DNA from: JBLNBN01 sp050260015
Lineage (GTDB): Bacteria; Bacteroidota; Ignavibacteria; Kapaibacteriales; UBA2268
Assembly: GCA_050260015.1 (NCBI GenBank)
Contig: JBLNBN010000021.1
Coordinates: 1-20,659, forward strand
Reading direction: 5' to 3'
Length of the DNA stretch: 20,659 bases
Each line of letters begins with the position of its first letter. Positions within the stretch are counted from its first letter, which is position 1. The notes under the pieces are model-generated. The model saw only the letters and a list, made by a program, of their open reading frames with translations, had not been told where the DNA came from and did not search any database. A program made the translations under genes and the position numbers. Below, in pieces: positions 1 through 7,996 of the stretch.

Positions 1-1
1 T

Positions 2-556
2 TTTAAACCAATACTAATCGATAATAAATGCTATGTGCAGTATTACAATATTGGCGGCGGCGGCATGGAGTTCAAGTTCTTGTACAGCGATATTAACTCA
101 GCCGAGCCGGAATGGAAGGAACTGAGCATTAAGCGCTTTGGACCGGTCTTTAAGCCGGCCATGAGCGGCGATTCGTTGTTGGTATTTAACGCTTATGACT
201 CTCTAATGAAGAGCGATCAGTACTTTCTCGCCAAGCCCAAAGGGAACACGTCCATAGCTGACCGCCCGCAGAGAGAAAAGCTTAAAGAAATCTCGCTCTC
301 CGGGCCGCTGGCAAGCTCCCAGGCCGGCGAGTACGAATTCAACGTAACGATGGACGAAAAAGCCATTGCGGAAAAAATGACTCTTGCCGCCTACGATGTG
401 CGCGGTTCGCGCATCGGCTCGGACTTTCTCTTTACGCCCGGCGGCGCGAGCCAAGGCCGCTTGCTCTGGAAGCCCGGCAAGCTCCCTCCCGGCGCGTACG
501 TATTAATTCTTAAATGCGGCTCGTCGATAGGTTCCACGACGGTAGTAGTGGAGTAA
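2..556 (+). CDS. C-terminal part of a secreted protein with a type IX-like sorting domain (5' end outside window)
   Basis: The reading frame is open from base 2 with no stop, so the gene enters from the left and only its last 184 or so codons are visible. An internal GTG at 35 could be read as a start, but nothing there looks like a ribosome binding site or signal peptide. The first 80 residues do not resemble a family I recognise. The last 80 or so form a beta-rich module with LAAYDVRGSRIGS, then LPPGAYVLILK and a final TTVVVE strand. This is the layout of type IX secretion C-terminal sorting domains (strand, YDxxGxxI, PxGxYxL, closing strand). The visible part therefore probably directs export and surface attachment or release. 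The function of the missing N-terminal part is unknown. A GGGCGGAC hairpin lies 9 bases after the stop. Confidence 0.7.
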   Translation, partial: FKPILIDNKCYVQYYNIGGGGMEFKFLYSDINSAEPEWKELSIKRFGPVFKPAMSGDSLLVFNAYDSLMKSDQYFLAKPKGNTSIADRPQREKLKEISLSGPLASSQAGEYEFNVTMDEKAIAEKMTLAAYDVRGSRIGSDFLFTPGGASQGRLLWKPGKLPPGAYVLILKCGSSIGSTTVVVE

Positions 557-564
557 AGTAGTAG

Positions 565-586
565 GGGCGGACCCATGTGTCCGCCC
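565..586. repeat. GGGCGGAC/GTCCGCCC hairpin downstream of a stop codon
   Basis: Perfect 8-bp stem, GGGCGGAC at 565-572 and GTCCGCCC at 579-586, with a 6-nt loop. There is no T-run after it, so it is not a canonical intrinsic terminator. A near copy follows the solute-binding protein gene at 5648-5669, and a half copy (GGGGGCGGAT) follows the stop at 14669. Confidence 0.6.
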
Positions 587-640
587 GCTTCATTTTACAT
601 TCAACATTTATTATTTATCGGATTAAAACGCAGGTGAATA

Positions 641-771
641 GCGCGTAAGCGCTTGAAACTGCAGGCTTTCCTGCTCGGAGCGCCAGCGAAGAGTCCAAAG
701 GATGCATGGACTCTTCCTCGCTTCGCTCGTCTGAGTGACAGATACTGCCTATTTCATATAATTACGCGTAA
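641..771. repeat. Inverted pair of the dispersed TGTCACTC...GAGTCCA element (MITE-like)
   Basis: Left arm 641-697 starts GCGCGTAAGCGCTTG and ends GCGAAGAGTCCA. Right arm 707-771 is the reverse-complement version, TGGACTCTTCC...GAGTGACA and then an outer ACGCGTAA. Only 9 bases (AAGGATGCA) separate them. The same arms recur at 5732, 7632, 7997, 8288, 11624 and 11694. The rest of the 557-851 gap holds this repeat, the hairpins at 565 and 782, and nothing gene-like. Confidence 0.7.
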
Positions 772-781
772 GTGGCGGCCG

Positions 782-837
782 CTGAGCTTGTCGAAGCGCC
801 GTGGGGAAATATCGCCGTACCCTTCGACGGGGCTCAG
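782..837. repeat. CTGAGC..GTCGAAG / CTTCGAC..GCTCAG inverted repeat
   Basis: CTGAGCTTGTCGAAG at 782-796 pairs imperfectly with CTTCGACGGGGCTCAG at 822-837 across a spacer of about 25 nt. The arm sequence is of the REP-like kind seen in many bacterial genomes. It abuts the 3' end of the cupin gene, and no T-run follows it. Confidence 0.55.
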
Positions 838-851
838 GGTACGGTTGGAAA

Positions 852-1217
852 TTAGTCGCCTGTCGGCTGGATAGCAGCTGTTTCGACCATTAGCATAACT
901 GTCTTTCGCGGGGCGCGCGGGCGGTGCATTATGCCCTTTGATATCGTCGTTCCCTGGTTGGGATTGAGTTCGATCGTTTCATGCCCTTCGACGTCGATTA
1001 GGAGCTTGCCCTCGACTACGTAGAAGAACTCGTCGTCGGCGTCGTGCTTGTGCCAATGGAACTCGCCCTCGACGATGCCTATGCGAACGACGCTGCCGTT
1101 TACCTGCGTCAGCGTTTGGTTGAACCATTTCTCTTTGTTCGCTTCGACGATAGCGGGGATATCTATCAATTCCTGGTGGCCGTATTTCACGTCCAGGTTG
1201 ATATTGTAATTTTCCAT
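852..1217 (-). CDS. Small single-domain cupin protein
   Basis: The 121-residue protein is one cupin_2 barrel. Motif 1 is H56-x-H58-x4-E63-x6-G70 (within HWHKHDADDEFFYVVEG) and motif 2 ends with H98 (GIMHRPRAP). The usual metal set of three His and one Glu is therefore intact. This class of small cytoplasmic cupins includes sugar-isomerase-like and dioxygenase-like proteins, and the substrate cannot be read from the sequence. The ATG at 1217 follows a good AAGGAAG ribosome binding site. It starts 29 bases after the stop of the upstream lipoprotein gene on the same strand, so the two are probably co-transcribed. No signal peptide is present. Confidence 0.85.
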   Translation of the reverse strand: MENYNINLDVKYGHQELIDIPAIVEANKEKWFNQTLTQVNGSVVRIGIVEGEFHWHKHDADDEFFYVVEGKLLIDVEGHETIELNPNQGTTISKGIMHRPRAPRKTVMLMVETAAIQPTGD

Positions 1218-1246
1218 TTTTCTTCCTTTCGTTTCAATAATAAATA

Positions 1247-1894
1247 CTACATATACTTATAGAGCGTATCGGGAGTAATAAAGACGTCGGGGTTCCGTGA
1301 ATAATTAGCGATAAAGCGTTGCAACTCCTTTGTCTTCGCCGTAAGGATAATATCGTAATTCGGCTTGCCGTCGGTCTCGCCGGAAAGATATTCCGCGTAG
1401 CCCGTTTTAATTTTCTTCTCTTTTACGTATTGCTGAAGTACGTCGTAATCAAAATCCTGCAATATTAATATTTTGTCCTGGATAACCGCTCTCTTGAAGG
1501 TATGCGTCGGAAGGTAAAAAGTGCCGTAGTAGGCGTCCACTTTGTCCGTAGCGCTTTCGTAGCGTTTGCCCAAGGGGTAAAGATCGACAAAGTAGCTCTT
1601 CCCAATTTTTCCTAAAGCCACCCTAAAGTAAATCGTATCGTAAGAAACTCTTTTACCCTCCACGGCCGTCGAATCCTCGTAATTTTCTCTATTGATCTGC
1701 TTCAGTAAATAAGTCTTGTCTTCAGTTAGCGAAAAGTCCAAAAGGCTTTTTCCGTCTGCGGACGTCCATTTGCCATTTAGAGCGGGATTATTAATTAATT
1801 CTCTATCGTCAAAAAGGGGATTTAAGGCGCGAAAAATACATCCCGACAATAATAATAACGAGAAAATAGATAAAAATACCGCATTGTGTTTCAT
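1247..1894 (-). CDS. Putative lipoprotein of unknown function
   Basis: The frame is open back to a TTG at 1909, but the ATG at 1894 is preferred. It has GGGGGAG six bases upstream and begins a clean type II signal peptide (MKHNAVFLSIF, then LLLLSGC). The lipidated cysteine would be residue 19 of 215. The mature part has no motif I recognise. It is rich in Tyr, Lys and Asp, is probably mostly beta-strand (YFVDLYPLGKRY, KILILQDFDYD), and has a C-terminal segment that looks helical (TKELQRFIANY). It probably sits on the inner or outer membrane facing the periplasm. The cupin gene follows 29 bases downstream. Function unknown. Confidence 0.75.
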   Translation of the reverse strand: MKHNAVFLSIFSLLLLSGCIFRALNPLFDDRELINNPALNGKWTSADGKSLLDFSLTEDKTYLLKQINRENYEDSTAVEGKRVSYDTIYFRVALGKIGKSYFVDLYPLGKRYESATDKVDAYYGTFYLPTHTFKRAVIQDKILILQDFDYDVLQQYVKEKKIKTGYAEYLSGETDGKPNYDIILTAKTKELQRFIANYSRNPDVFITPDTLYKYM

Positions 1895-1980
1895 GGCAGG
1901 CTCCCCCAAATAAATTTTAAGATTGCAACAGTTCTTGGATGTAAATTAAGGTATTTTTTTGATTTTCTTAATTCAGGGAT

Positions 1981-2014
1981 AAAAAAAAGAAGAACGCCGC
2001 ATTTGGCGTTCTTC
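1981..2014 (-). terminator. Intrinsic terminator of the GH30-like gene
   Basis: Perfect 10-bp stem, GAAGAACGCC at 1989-1998 and GGCGTTCTTC at 2005-2014, with a 6-nt loop. Read on the minus strand, eight Ts follow directly (A-run at 1981-1988). It lies 23 bases beyond the stop at 2038. Confidence 0.9.
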
Positions 2015-2037
2015 CCGATAAATTATAAAGTCAAACG

Positions 2038-4200
2038 CTATCGAACGATCGTAAACTGCTCGACAGCCGCCGCTCCTTCGCATTCCATAACGAGGAAATA
2101 AGCGCCCGTCGGCACGGCATGCACGTCTAATACGCCCATCAACCGCGCGTTCCTGCGTTCAAGAATTAACGCGCCCGAAGCGTCGTATATCATGATATTT
2201 AAGGGAGAGTTTAGCTCGAGATTTAATTCGTAGCTTAATATATCGTTAGCCGGGTTAGGAGAGAGCTTTATTGCTTCTTCGGGCAAGCTTTCGAAGAACG
2301 ACGCGGACTTCGTGGTCGTTATCGATCGCGTCGAGCTCCAATCGCTCCAACCGCCGTCGTTGCCGGCTCGAACGCGCCACCAATACTTAGTGAATTCTTT
2401 CAGCGAACCCATTTCGGCTTTATTCTCATTTACAGTCGACGTCGTATCTACCTGGTTGAAAGTCGAATCCGTAGTCAATTGTAATTCATATCGATCGACG
2501 GCGGGAGTGGAGATGCTCCACGCGAAAATTACCTTGTCGGGCGATACCTCTTTTCCATCGGTCGGCAAGGCTAAATTTACTTTTGCGGGCAAAACGTTTA
2601 TGGTGCGGAAGCTTGCCACCGGCGAGCAAGCAATTACCATGCTCTGCTTGAAGGCCTTAACGCGCCAGTAGTAGGCGGTGGAACGTTCCAGGTTCTCTAC
2701 GGTAGCTCCGGGTACGGAACTTGCATTGGCGCTAATTGTGTCCGCAAAAGCGGCGTCCTTAGCTAATACGAAAGCATAACGATCTGCGCCCGGGAATACG
2801 TCCCAATTGAAATCGATCGAAAGCGGTTGGCTAACCGCTCCTGCGGGGGGATTAGTTAATGCGACCTGCGGACCCGGCTCCACGTCGGAGATAGATATTA
2901 CGTACGTTGCGATAGAGAGCGGCTCAAGCGTTTCGTTTAGAACGCCGTCGCTTGCCAGTATATCGGGTTTTTGTACTAAATTCTCCGTAGCGTTCGTTAA
3001 AGTCTTTTTGACGGTAAAGTCGCTAGCGCAACTGAAGGGGAGTACAAGGGTTAATTCCGCCGCCGCTGATTGAGAATTTACGGCGAGGATCGTTAGCGAC
3101 TTCCTATCGACGGACAGCCAGGCCGTCAGGGCTAGCTTAGCGGAGCCGTTTAGCGCGGATACCCTCGTGGCTCCCGGTCGAATGAATTTCGAGAATTGAG
3201 CTAAGGCGTAATATCTTTTTGTTTTTCTAATGTTAGAGCCGTCGATTGCGAGCAGGGATGAATCCGGCTGACCGACTATCGAAGCGGCAAGCCACGCCGT
3301 GGCCGAACCGACGTTAAGATCAGTTATAATCGTTTGCGCCCATTTAACGGCGTTTTGCATGTCGTCTGGGTTTGAGCCCGAGCCGAGCGTATCGCTCCAC
3401 TTGGTTTGCCAGATTTCCTTAATATATCTATCCTTTGCGAATCCTGCAATGATATTTCTATTTTGCGAGGATTTATAGGAGTGCGTGGAGATGCCGCGAA
3501 GATACTTGGATATTGCCGGGGCGGAGAAGATTCTCTGCAGGTACGAAAAGCTCGAATTCCATCCGGACGTTTCCGGCCCCATTAGTTTAACATCGAGGCT
3601 TTGCGCCGCAAATTCGTCGCCGACGATCTTAAACATCGCTTTGTAATCTTCGTAGGCTACCATGCATGAGAGATCCGTCGAGCTAACGTCGGGCTCGTTT
3701 TGGATAGATACATAATCGAAATCGATTCCGCGGTTCTCGTTGTACCCTTGCACGAAGGACGCTAAGTACTTTGCATACTCTTCGAATTTCGATTCGGGAA
3801 TAGTATTCGTTGGGTCGCCGGAAAAATCCCCCGCCAATTTGCCGTTAGTCTTGAGATTCGCCGGGGGAGTAGCAGATGAAGCGTAAAAAATATTCGCCCC
3901 TTTACTTTTTATTAGCGATAGAAAGTCAGATTGCAATTTATCAGTTTCGCCCGTCCAATTTGCATAATCCCAGTACGGATCGATTGAAGCGCGAAAAATA
4001 TTGAAATTTAAACCGGGCGAAGTATAAGCCGCATCGGCCGCCTGGCTTAGAATTTCGTTTGAATATGTTAAATTTCTTTGGGACGCTCCCCAACCGGTAA
4101 AAACCTGGAATTTCTGGCTCGTATCGACTACGAAAACGCTCGGCGCCGCGAACAAACCGCCAAATGACGCCATTAGCGCTATTAGTATAAGCTTTTTCAT
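2038..4200 (-). CDS. Secreted GH30-family glycoside hydrolase-like protein with two FN3-like domains and a C-terminal sorting domain; nucleophile replaced by Lys
   Basis: The ATG at 4200 is chosen over an in-frame TTG at 4215. It has GGGGG four bases upstream and starts a signal peptide (MKKLILIALMASFGGLFA). Residues 20-435 follow a GH30 clan-A barrel: FTGWGASQRN (35-44), SSATPPANLKTNGKL (108-122), the acid/base region SIQNEPD with E169, GPET, STHSY (238-242), the nucleophile region IWQTKWSDT (263-271) and FSKFIRPGATRV (336-347), then a beta side domain. Family members have Glu where this protein has K267 (codon AAG at 3402-3400), at the expected distance of about 98 residues from E169. FN3-like domains cover about 443-535 and 538-630. 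The type IX-like tail is 645-720 (LSPNPAND, PTGAYFLV). GH30 enzymes cleave beta-linked glycans such as xylan or glucans. As written, a retaining mechanism should fail. Confidence 0.85.
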   Translation of the reverse strand: MKKLILIALMASFGGLFAAPSVFVVDTSQKFQVFTGWGASQRNLTYSNEILSQAADAAYTSPGLNFNIFRASIDPYWDYANWTGETDKLQSDFLSLIKSKGANIFYASSATPPANLKTNGKLAGDFSGDPTNTIPESKFEEYAKYLASFVQGYNENRGIDFDYVSIQNEPDVSSTDLSCMVAYEDYKAMFKIVGDEFAAQSLDVKLMGPETSGWNSSFSYLQRIFSAPAISKYLRGISTHSYKSSQNRNIIAGFAKDRYIKEIWQTKWSDTLGSGSNPDDMQNAVKWAQTIITDLNVGSATAWLAASIVGQPDSSLLAIDGSNIRKTKRYYALAQFSKFIRPGATRVSALNGSAKLALTAWLSVDRKSLTILAVNSQSAAAELTLVLPFSCASDFTVKKTLTNATENLVQKPDILASDGVLNETLEPLSIATYVISISDVEPGPQVALTNPPAGAVSQPLSIDFNWDVFPGADRYAFVLAKDAAFADTISANASSVPGATVENLERSTAYYWRVKAFKQSMVIACSPVASFRTINVLPAKVNLALPTDGKEVSPDKVIFAWSISTPAVDRYELQLTTDSTFNQVDTTSTVNENKAEMGSLKEFTKYWWRVRAGNDGGWSDWSSTRSITTTKSASFFESLPEEAIKLSPNPANDILSYELNLELNSPLNIMIYDASGALILERRNARLMGVLDVHAVPTGAYFLVMECEGAAAVEQFTIVR

Positions 4201-4250
4201 GTTACCCCCGCCCAATATGGCAATGTTTTAATTATGCTTCTTTAAGATTA

Positions 4251-4281
4251 CAAATATAACACAACAGCCTGTTAATTGAAA
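4251..4281 (-). promoter_or_regulatory. Candidate Bacteroidota-type promoter of the GH30-like gene
   Basis: On the minus strand a -7 box TATATTTG (4258-4251) matches TAnnTTTG exactly. A weaker TTTC lies 19 bases upstream (4281-4278) in place of TTTG. The predicted leader is about 40-45 nt. It is judged by pattern only. Confidence 0.35.
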
Positions 4282-4317
4282 GTAAAGTTCGGAGATTCCG
4301 CGGAAGTTTAATTTGTT

Positions 4318-4348
4318 ATTGATTTAAGCATAAAAAGTTTTAATTTTG
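4318..4348 (+). promoter_or_regulatory. Candidate Bacteroidota-type promoter of the solute-binding protein gene
   Basis: ATTG at 4318-4321, a 19-nt spacer, then TAATTTTG at 4341-4348, which matches TAnnTTTG exactly. The in-frame TTG at 4346 would lie inside this box, which supports translation from the ATG at 4391. The two promoter candidates in this gap point in opposite directions. Confidence 0.4.
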
Positions 4349-4390
4349 GAAATAATCGAAATAGATATTTCAAAATATAAAAGTAGCCTA

Positions 4391-5617
4391 ATGAGCAGAA
4401 CAATATGCATACTTGCGGCGCTTACCGCGTTATTTATAACGGCATGCGGAGGCGGGAACGGCAAAAACGATCCGAAAACGATAACGTTTTGGCATTTCTG
4501 GAGCGAGCCGAATCAAAAGCAGGCTCTTAAGGAATTAATCGAAGAGTTTGAAAAAGAAACGGGTTACAAGGTCGAGATGACCGAGCTGAGCTGGAACGAC
4601 GGCAAAACCAAATTACTTGCCGCGTTTAACTCGGGCACAGCCCCCGACGCGCTTGAACTCGGTTCGGATTGGGTGGCGCAATTCTCCTCGTCCGGCGCTC
4701 TCGCGGAATTGAATACGATAAACCTAAATAATTATATAGATTTTTCCCGGGCGCCCGCCAAATGGCAGGGCAAAACGTTCGCCGGACCGTGGATCGTCGA
4801 CACGCGCATTATGTTCTACAACAAGGACCTGCTAAAGGCCGCCGGGCTCCCCGAAGAAAGCCCGAAGACATTTGAAGAGTTGTTAACCGCCTGCGAAAAG
4901 GTGCAAAATTCCGGGAACGAATACGGCTGGGGAGCGAACGGCCCCGATCCGCACAGGCTTTACAAGAAGATACTTCCGCTCTTCTGGTCCAACGGCGGCG
5001 AAGTGATCGATTCTACCGGCAAGGTAAAGCTCGCATCGGACGCGAACGCGCAGGCCTTAGAGATGTATATAGCGCTTTCCCGGGTGGGTATGATTGAAAC
5101 GCAGAGGCAGATAGACGCGGCGTTCACGCAGGGAAAGATCGCGTTTTGCAACTCGGGCGGCTGGCTTATTGACAAGCTAAAGGCGGAGAACTCCAAAGTT
5201 CGGTACGGTATGGCCCTGATGCCCGGGATGAAGGGATATCCGGGGATTTCCTTCGCGGGCGGCGAGTACCTGGCGGTAAGCGCGCGCTCCGCAAAGAAAG
5301 AAGGCGCGGCCGCGCTAATAAAATTCCTAACGGACGGAAAAAACTCGATTAAGTTCTGCAAAAAAGTTATGGAAGCGGGCTTCCCGGCGGATAAGAACTA
5401 CATAAACGACAGTTACTTTAAGTCCTCGCCGGAGAAGTCGCTCTTCGCCGAGCAGCTCAAGCATTCGAAAATGACGCCCGTGCATCCTCTCTGGCTCGAG
5501 ATGGAAGCGATAATCGAGGAAAGCGTTACCCAGGCTCTCTACGGCCGCATGGAGCCCCGCGGCGCGCTAATAAACGCCCAGGTGGAAATACTAAAGCTCA
5601 CGCAGCCGGCGCAGTAG
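4391..5617 (+). CDS. ABC transporter sugar-type solute-binding lipoprotein (family 1)
   Basis: The ATG at 4391 gives a 408-residue protein with a lipoprotein signal (MSRTICILAALTALFITAC, C19 lipidated). The TTG at 4346 would add 15 residues that do not fit a signal peptide, although the ribosome binding site before 4391 is weak. After the cysteine come a Gly/Asn linker and ITFWHFWSEPNQ, the usual first strand of family-1 (MalE/UgpB-like) binding proteins. A fold of normal length follows, with AAFNSGTAPDALELGSDW, PWIVDTRIMFYNKDLLKAAGLP, FCNSGGW and a late GGEYLAVS. Such proteins capture sugars or oligosaccharides in the periplasm for an ABC importer. No permease or ATPase lies next to it, so its partners must be elsewhere. 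The divergent GH30-like gene hints at a glycan-derived ligand, which is an inference. Confidence 0.88.
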   Translation: MSRTICILAALTALFITACGGGNGKNDPKTITFWHFWSEPNQKQALKELIEEFEKETGYKVEMTELSWNDGKTKLLAAFNSGTAPDALELGSDWVAQFSSSGALAELNTINLNNYIDFSRAPAKWQGKTFAGPWIVDTRIMFYNKDLLKAAGLPEESPKTFEELLTACEKVQNSGNEYGWGANGPDPHRLYKKILPLFWSNGGEVIDSTGKVKLASDANAQALEMYIALSRVGMIETQRQIDAAFTQGKIAFCNSGGWLIDKLKAENSKVRYGMALMPGMKGYPGISFAGGEYLAVSARSAKKEGAAALIKFLTDGKNSIKFCKKVMEAGFPADKNYINDSYFKSSPEKSLFAEQLKHSKMTPVHPLWLEMEAIIEESVTQALYGRMEPRGALINAQVEILKLTQPAQ

Positions 5618-5634
5618 ATTATTACTAATTGAAA

Positions 5635-5645
5635 ATGGTTAATGA
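5635..5645 (+). repeat. ATGGTTAATGA motif after a stop codon
   Basis: The same 11-mer occurs just after batA (11599-11609) and, inverted, across the hydF stop (8363-8373). In those two places it extends into tandem TTAATGR heptamers. Confidence 0.4.
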
Positions 5646-5647
5646 AG

Positions 5648-5669
5648 GGGCGGACCAATGTGTCCGCTC
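5648..5669. repeat. Second copy of the GCGGAC/GTCCGC hairpin
   Basis: GGGCGGAC at 5648-5655 pairs with GTCCGCTC at 5662-5669 (one G-T wobble), with a 6-nt loop. It follows the stop at 5617 by about 30 bases, as the copy at 565-586 follows its own gene. No T-run follows it. Confidence 0.5.
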
Positions 5670-5731
5670 TCATCATATAACATTTATCATTGAGTATTTT
5701 CGGGGAGTTGTGGGCTGGATTACCGTAAATG

Positions 5732-5778
5732 GCGCGCTAACCGCCTGATAGTGCAGGTCATGTCACCCAGAGATTCCA
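5732..5778 (+). repeat. Degenerate single copy of the dispersed TGTCAC element
   Basis: GGCGCGCTAACCGCCTGATA at 5731-5750, then TGTCACCCAGAGATTCCA at 5761-5778. It lacks the GCGAAGCGAAGA block of other copies. A possible decayed right arm (GGGCAGATGACG) ends near 5815. Confidence 0.5.
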
Positions 5779-5797
5779 TAAAAGGCTTCGCCTTTTA
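5779..5797. repeat. Triloop mini-hairpin
   Basis: TAAAAGGC/GCCTTTTA, an 8-bp perfect stem with a TTC loop, inside the gene-free gap 5618-6115. Confidence 0.5.
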
Positions 5798-5835
5798 TTC
5801 AAAGGGCAGATGACGTTAATAGCTTTTCTTGTCCA

Positions 5836-5898
5836 ACGCCCATGGCGTAGCTTATTCGCCGCATTGCTCCCGTTACAGATGTAAAACGCCTACGGCGT
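5836..5898. repeat. Two related triloop mini-hairpins
   Basis: ACGCC-CAT-GGCGT at 5836-5848 and ACGCC-TAC-GGCGT at 5886-5898 have the same 5-bp stem with different 3-nt loops. They are 37 bases apart, and both are followed by TA. Confidence 0.45.
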
Positions 5899-5962
5899 AA
5901 CTATCGGCGTATTATTCAATAGATTTTCAACGCAATAAATTTATAAAGAGGGCGAATCCTGC

Positions 5963-6033
5963 GAACCGCGAAGCGGTTCTACGTCAGTAGCCTTCGCCGC
6001 CCCACACCCGCCTCCTTACTGCGGCGAAGCCGC
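5963..6033. repeat. Two GAA-triloop hairpins in a GC-rich repeat block
   Basis: GAACCGC-GAA-GCGGTTC at 5963-5979 and GCGGC-GAA-GCCGC at 6021-6033 lie on either side of a CCGCCCCACACCCGCCTCC stretch. The other long GC-rich hairpin at 8131-8187 has similar C-rich and G-rich arms. No reading frame is credible in 5618-6115. Confidence 0.45.
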
Positions 6034-6115
6034 GGGAAAAATAAAGTTAGGAATACGATGGGTTCGCTAAAGCAAAACCTCTTTCATAACGCACCTTAAT
6101 ATTTTATGATTTCAA

Positions 6116-7411
6116 TTATTTAGCGATATTTATCTTTAAATAGTTAACCCGGTTATCTGTGTCAGCTTGCAAAAAATACACGCCGGAATACAATGCGCTT
6201 AAATCTATTCTTATATTATTTGGAGTTGGAAATGAAGTATAATATTCTTCAGGATTGATTTCTAAGCCATAAATATTATATATTGTAATCTTAGTGGTAT
6301 ATGGATTGGATGCGGGTACCAGAACTTCAATAAATTCATTTGAATTGCTTATAACTTTGAGCTCATCATTGATATTATAGTCAAAAACAGAATTATCTTG
6401 CAATTCAAACAGCCAGGTATCCTTAAAAAATATGCCAGTAGTCGCTCCGCCAAATAATATGGATTTACCTTTATTAATTTTGGCTATATTATGGAAAACT
6501 CTATCATAAGGTTTAATAACAGGAAATAGTTCTACCCATTCTTTAGAAGTCATATTAAACAGCCAGGTATCTCCATTGGGACCAATTTCAGGTATCGGTC
6601 CATCGGGTCCTTTCGTGTAACCGCCAAAGACTAAAAAGATATTGCCATCTAAATTAACCAAAGCTGAAGCATCACGTATATACGTACCATTTTTGGGATA
6701 AAAGAATGTCCACTTCATACTATCCAGATCGTATATAAAGTGATCCGGATTATTCCGATTAGAAGTATGGCCGCCATAGAGGAAAACTCGACCATTATCT
6801 AATTCGCAGGCTTGCGGTAGCTCCCTGCCGTAGGGGAAGCAATAAGCGACGCTGTCCCAGGTATTCTTCTTAATGTCGTAAATCCAGGTATCGCTGCAAA
6901 AGTCGTCGCACCAGCTGTTATGCCACACGCAGCCAATGCCGCCGTATACAAGAACTTTTCCGTCGCCGAGGTAGGCTCCTATGCCGCGGTTGCGCGAGTG
7001 GGGACTTTTCGCGGGGTGCAATTGAATCCACTTCATCGAATCGAGATCGAAGAGCCACGTCTCGTCGTAGTATATGTCGTTAGTCCTCGAGCCTCCGAAG
7101 AGGAGGACTTTATTAGAATCAATTTTGGAAAAAGCGGGAAATTCGCATGCGCGGGGATGCTCTTCGCAATCTACTTTCGTCCATTCGTTATCGGAGAGAT
7201 CGAATATCCATGTTTCGTCGGAGTCATAATGATTTTCTTGCAACCCGCCAAAAAGGAGAATTTTATGGTCCCCGATAGGCGCCATGCCGTGGCCCATACG
7301 GGCGGAAGGAGAGTTTGTAGGGTGAAGCTGCGTCCATTTGCCGGTCTGCGCGTGAATAGGAAGGCAATCAAAGGCAAAAAGTAAAAATAATAGGAAGCAG
7401 TATTGACGCAT
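6116..7411 (-). CDS. Secreted Kelch-repeat beta-propeller protein, copy 1
   Basis: The ATG at 7411 gives 431 residues and a signal peptide (MRQYCFLLFLLFAFDCLPIHA). A TTG at 7459 in the same frame is rejected because it would bury that signal. Six Kelch units are visible, each with a hydrophobic strand ending in Gly-Gly (near residues 55, 106, 157, 213, 263, 321) followed by DETWIFDL- or DTWLFEL-like strands. Conserved cysteines sit at 82 and 89, in the 161-172 loop, and at 191 and 202. Residues about 345-431 form a sorting-like tail (ITIYNIYGLEI, LYSGVYFL). It is a paralogue of the gene at 11911-13206 in inverted orientation. The two are nearly identical through about residue 205 and then diverge. 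The 3' half is clearly AT-richer than the 5' half. Probably a cell-surface or released binding protein; ligand unknown. Confidence 0.85.
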   Translation of the reverse strand: MRQYCFLLFLLFAFDCLPIHAQTGKWTQLHPTNSPSARMGHGMAPIGDHKILLFGGLQENHYDSDETWIFDLSDNEWTKVDCEEHPRACEFPAFSKIDSNKVLLFGGSRTNDIYYDETWLFDLDSMKWIQLHPAKSPHSRNRGIGAYLGDGKVLVYGGIGCVWHNSWCDDFCSDTWIYDIKKNTWDSVAYCFPYGRELPQACELDNGRVFLYGGHTSNRNNPDHFIYDLDSMKWTFFYPKNGTYIRDASALVNLDGNIFLVFGGYTKGPDGPIPEIGPNGDTWLFNMTSKEWVELFPVIKPYDRVFHNIAKINKGKSILFGGATTGIFFKDTWLFELQDNSVFDYNINDELKVISNSNEFIEVLVPASNPYTTKITIYNIYGLEINPEEYYTSFPTPNNIRIDLSALYSGVYFLQADTDNRVNYLKINIAK

Positions 7412-7505
7412 AACAGGACCCCGGCGTAAATCGGCGAAATAAAATAATTTGTCACCCAAGCAACTTACAAAAACCAGAAGAGATTAACAAGGAGAAAGAT
7501 TTATT
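6797..7505 (-). repeat. Inverted repeat, left copy: Kelch leader plus 5' half
   Basis: On the minus strand this segment matches 11817-12523 on the plus strand. The 90 or so bases before the ATG differ at only a handful of positions. The first 150 coding bases are roughly 85-90% identical by eye, and protein similarity stays high to about residue 205. Boundaries are approximate. Confidence 0.7.
7460..7490 (-). promoter_or_regulatory. Candidate promoter in the conserved Kelch 1 leader
   Basis: On the minus strand TTG (7490-7488), a 20-nt spacer and TAAGTTGC (7467-7460). This is a partial match to the TTTG/TAnnTTTG pattern and is preserved at the same place in the Kelch 2 leader. Confidence 0.3.
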
Positions 7506-7631
7506 TAGAAAAATAGGCATTAAGTAGGAATTTCAGGATTAAAATAGGTAAATAAAGCGTAAGCGCATGCTATTAAACCGCTTGGTACCTCCTCACCGGG
7601 GACTATCTTTGAATATTAAATGCCGAGAATT

Positions 7632-7688
7632 ACGAGTAAGCGCTTGATAACGAAAGGACCTGTCACTCAGAGCGAAGCGAAGAGTCCA
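7632..7688 (+). repeat. Dispersed TGTCAC element, left arm at the GIY-YIG remnant
   Basis: Intact copy with all blocks: GTAAGCGCTTGATAA, TGTCACTCAGAGCG and AAGCGAAGAGTCCA. It overlaps the 3' end of the pseudogene and supplies its last codons. Confidence 0.7.
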
Positions 7689-7972
7689 TAAACCATTCTT
7701 TGTTTAAGTCCTTCCATTCGGGATTAAGCGACTCGATTAATTCAATTTTTTTATTCCTGCTCCATCCCTTAATCCGCTTTTCTCTTTCTATTGCGTTGCA
7801 GATGTCGTTTGAAACTTCAAAATAGACTAATAACTGGATAGAATAACGAGAGTAAAACCCAAGAACGTATGATGCTTGTGTTGATATACTCTTTTTAAAA
7901 GATTAGAAGTTACGCCTGTATAAAGCGTTCCTCGCTTTTTGAAGCCATTATGTAGGTGTAATAATCTTTCAT
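7663..7972 (-). pseudogene. GIY-YIG nuclease family protein, two frameshifts
   Basis: Read on the minus strand from the ATG at 7972, the first 12 codons give MKDYYTYIMASK. The frame then breaks at a five-base homopolymer (7936-7940) where one more A would restore it. The next frame continues with KRGTLYTGVTSNLLKRVYQH (YIG-type motif and catalytic-type Arg) until a second one-base loss near 7846-7854. The third frame gives RYSIQLLVYFEV, NAIEREKRIKGW (the metal-binding Glu region) and IELIESLNPEWKDL. All parts fit the small single-domain GIY-YIG family of about 90 residues (UPF0213/YhbQ-like). The end, FMDSSLRSE and its stop, is encoded by the dispersed repeat rather than by ancestral sequence. 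Two sequencing errors would be an alternative explanation for the frameshifts. Confidence 0.85.
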
Positions 7973-7996
7973 ATCGGCAAATTTACAAAAATTCTT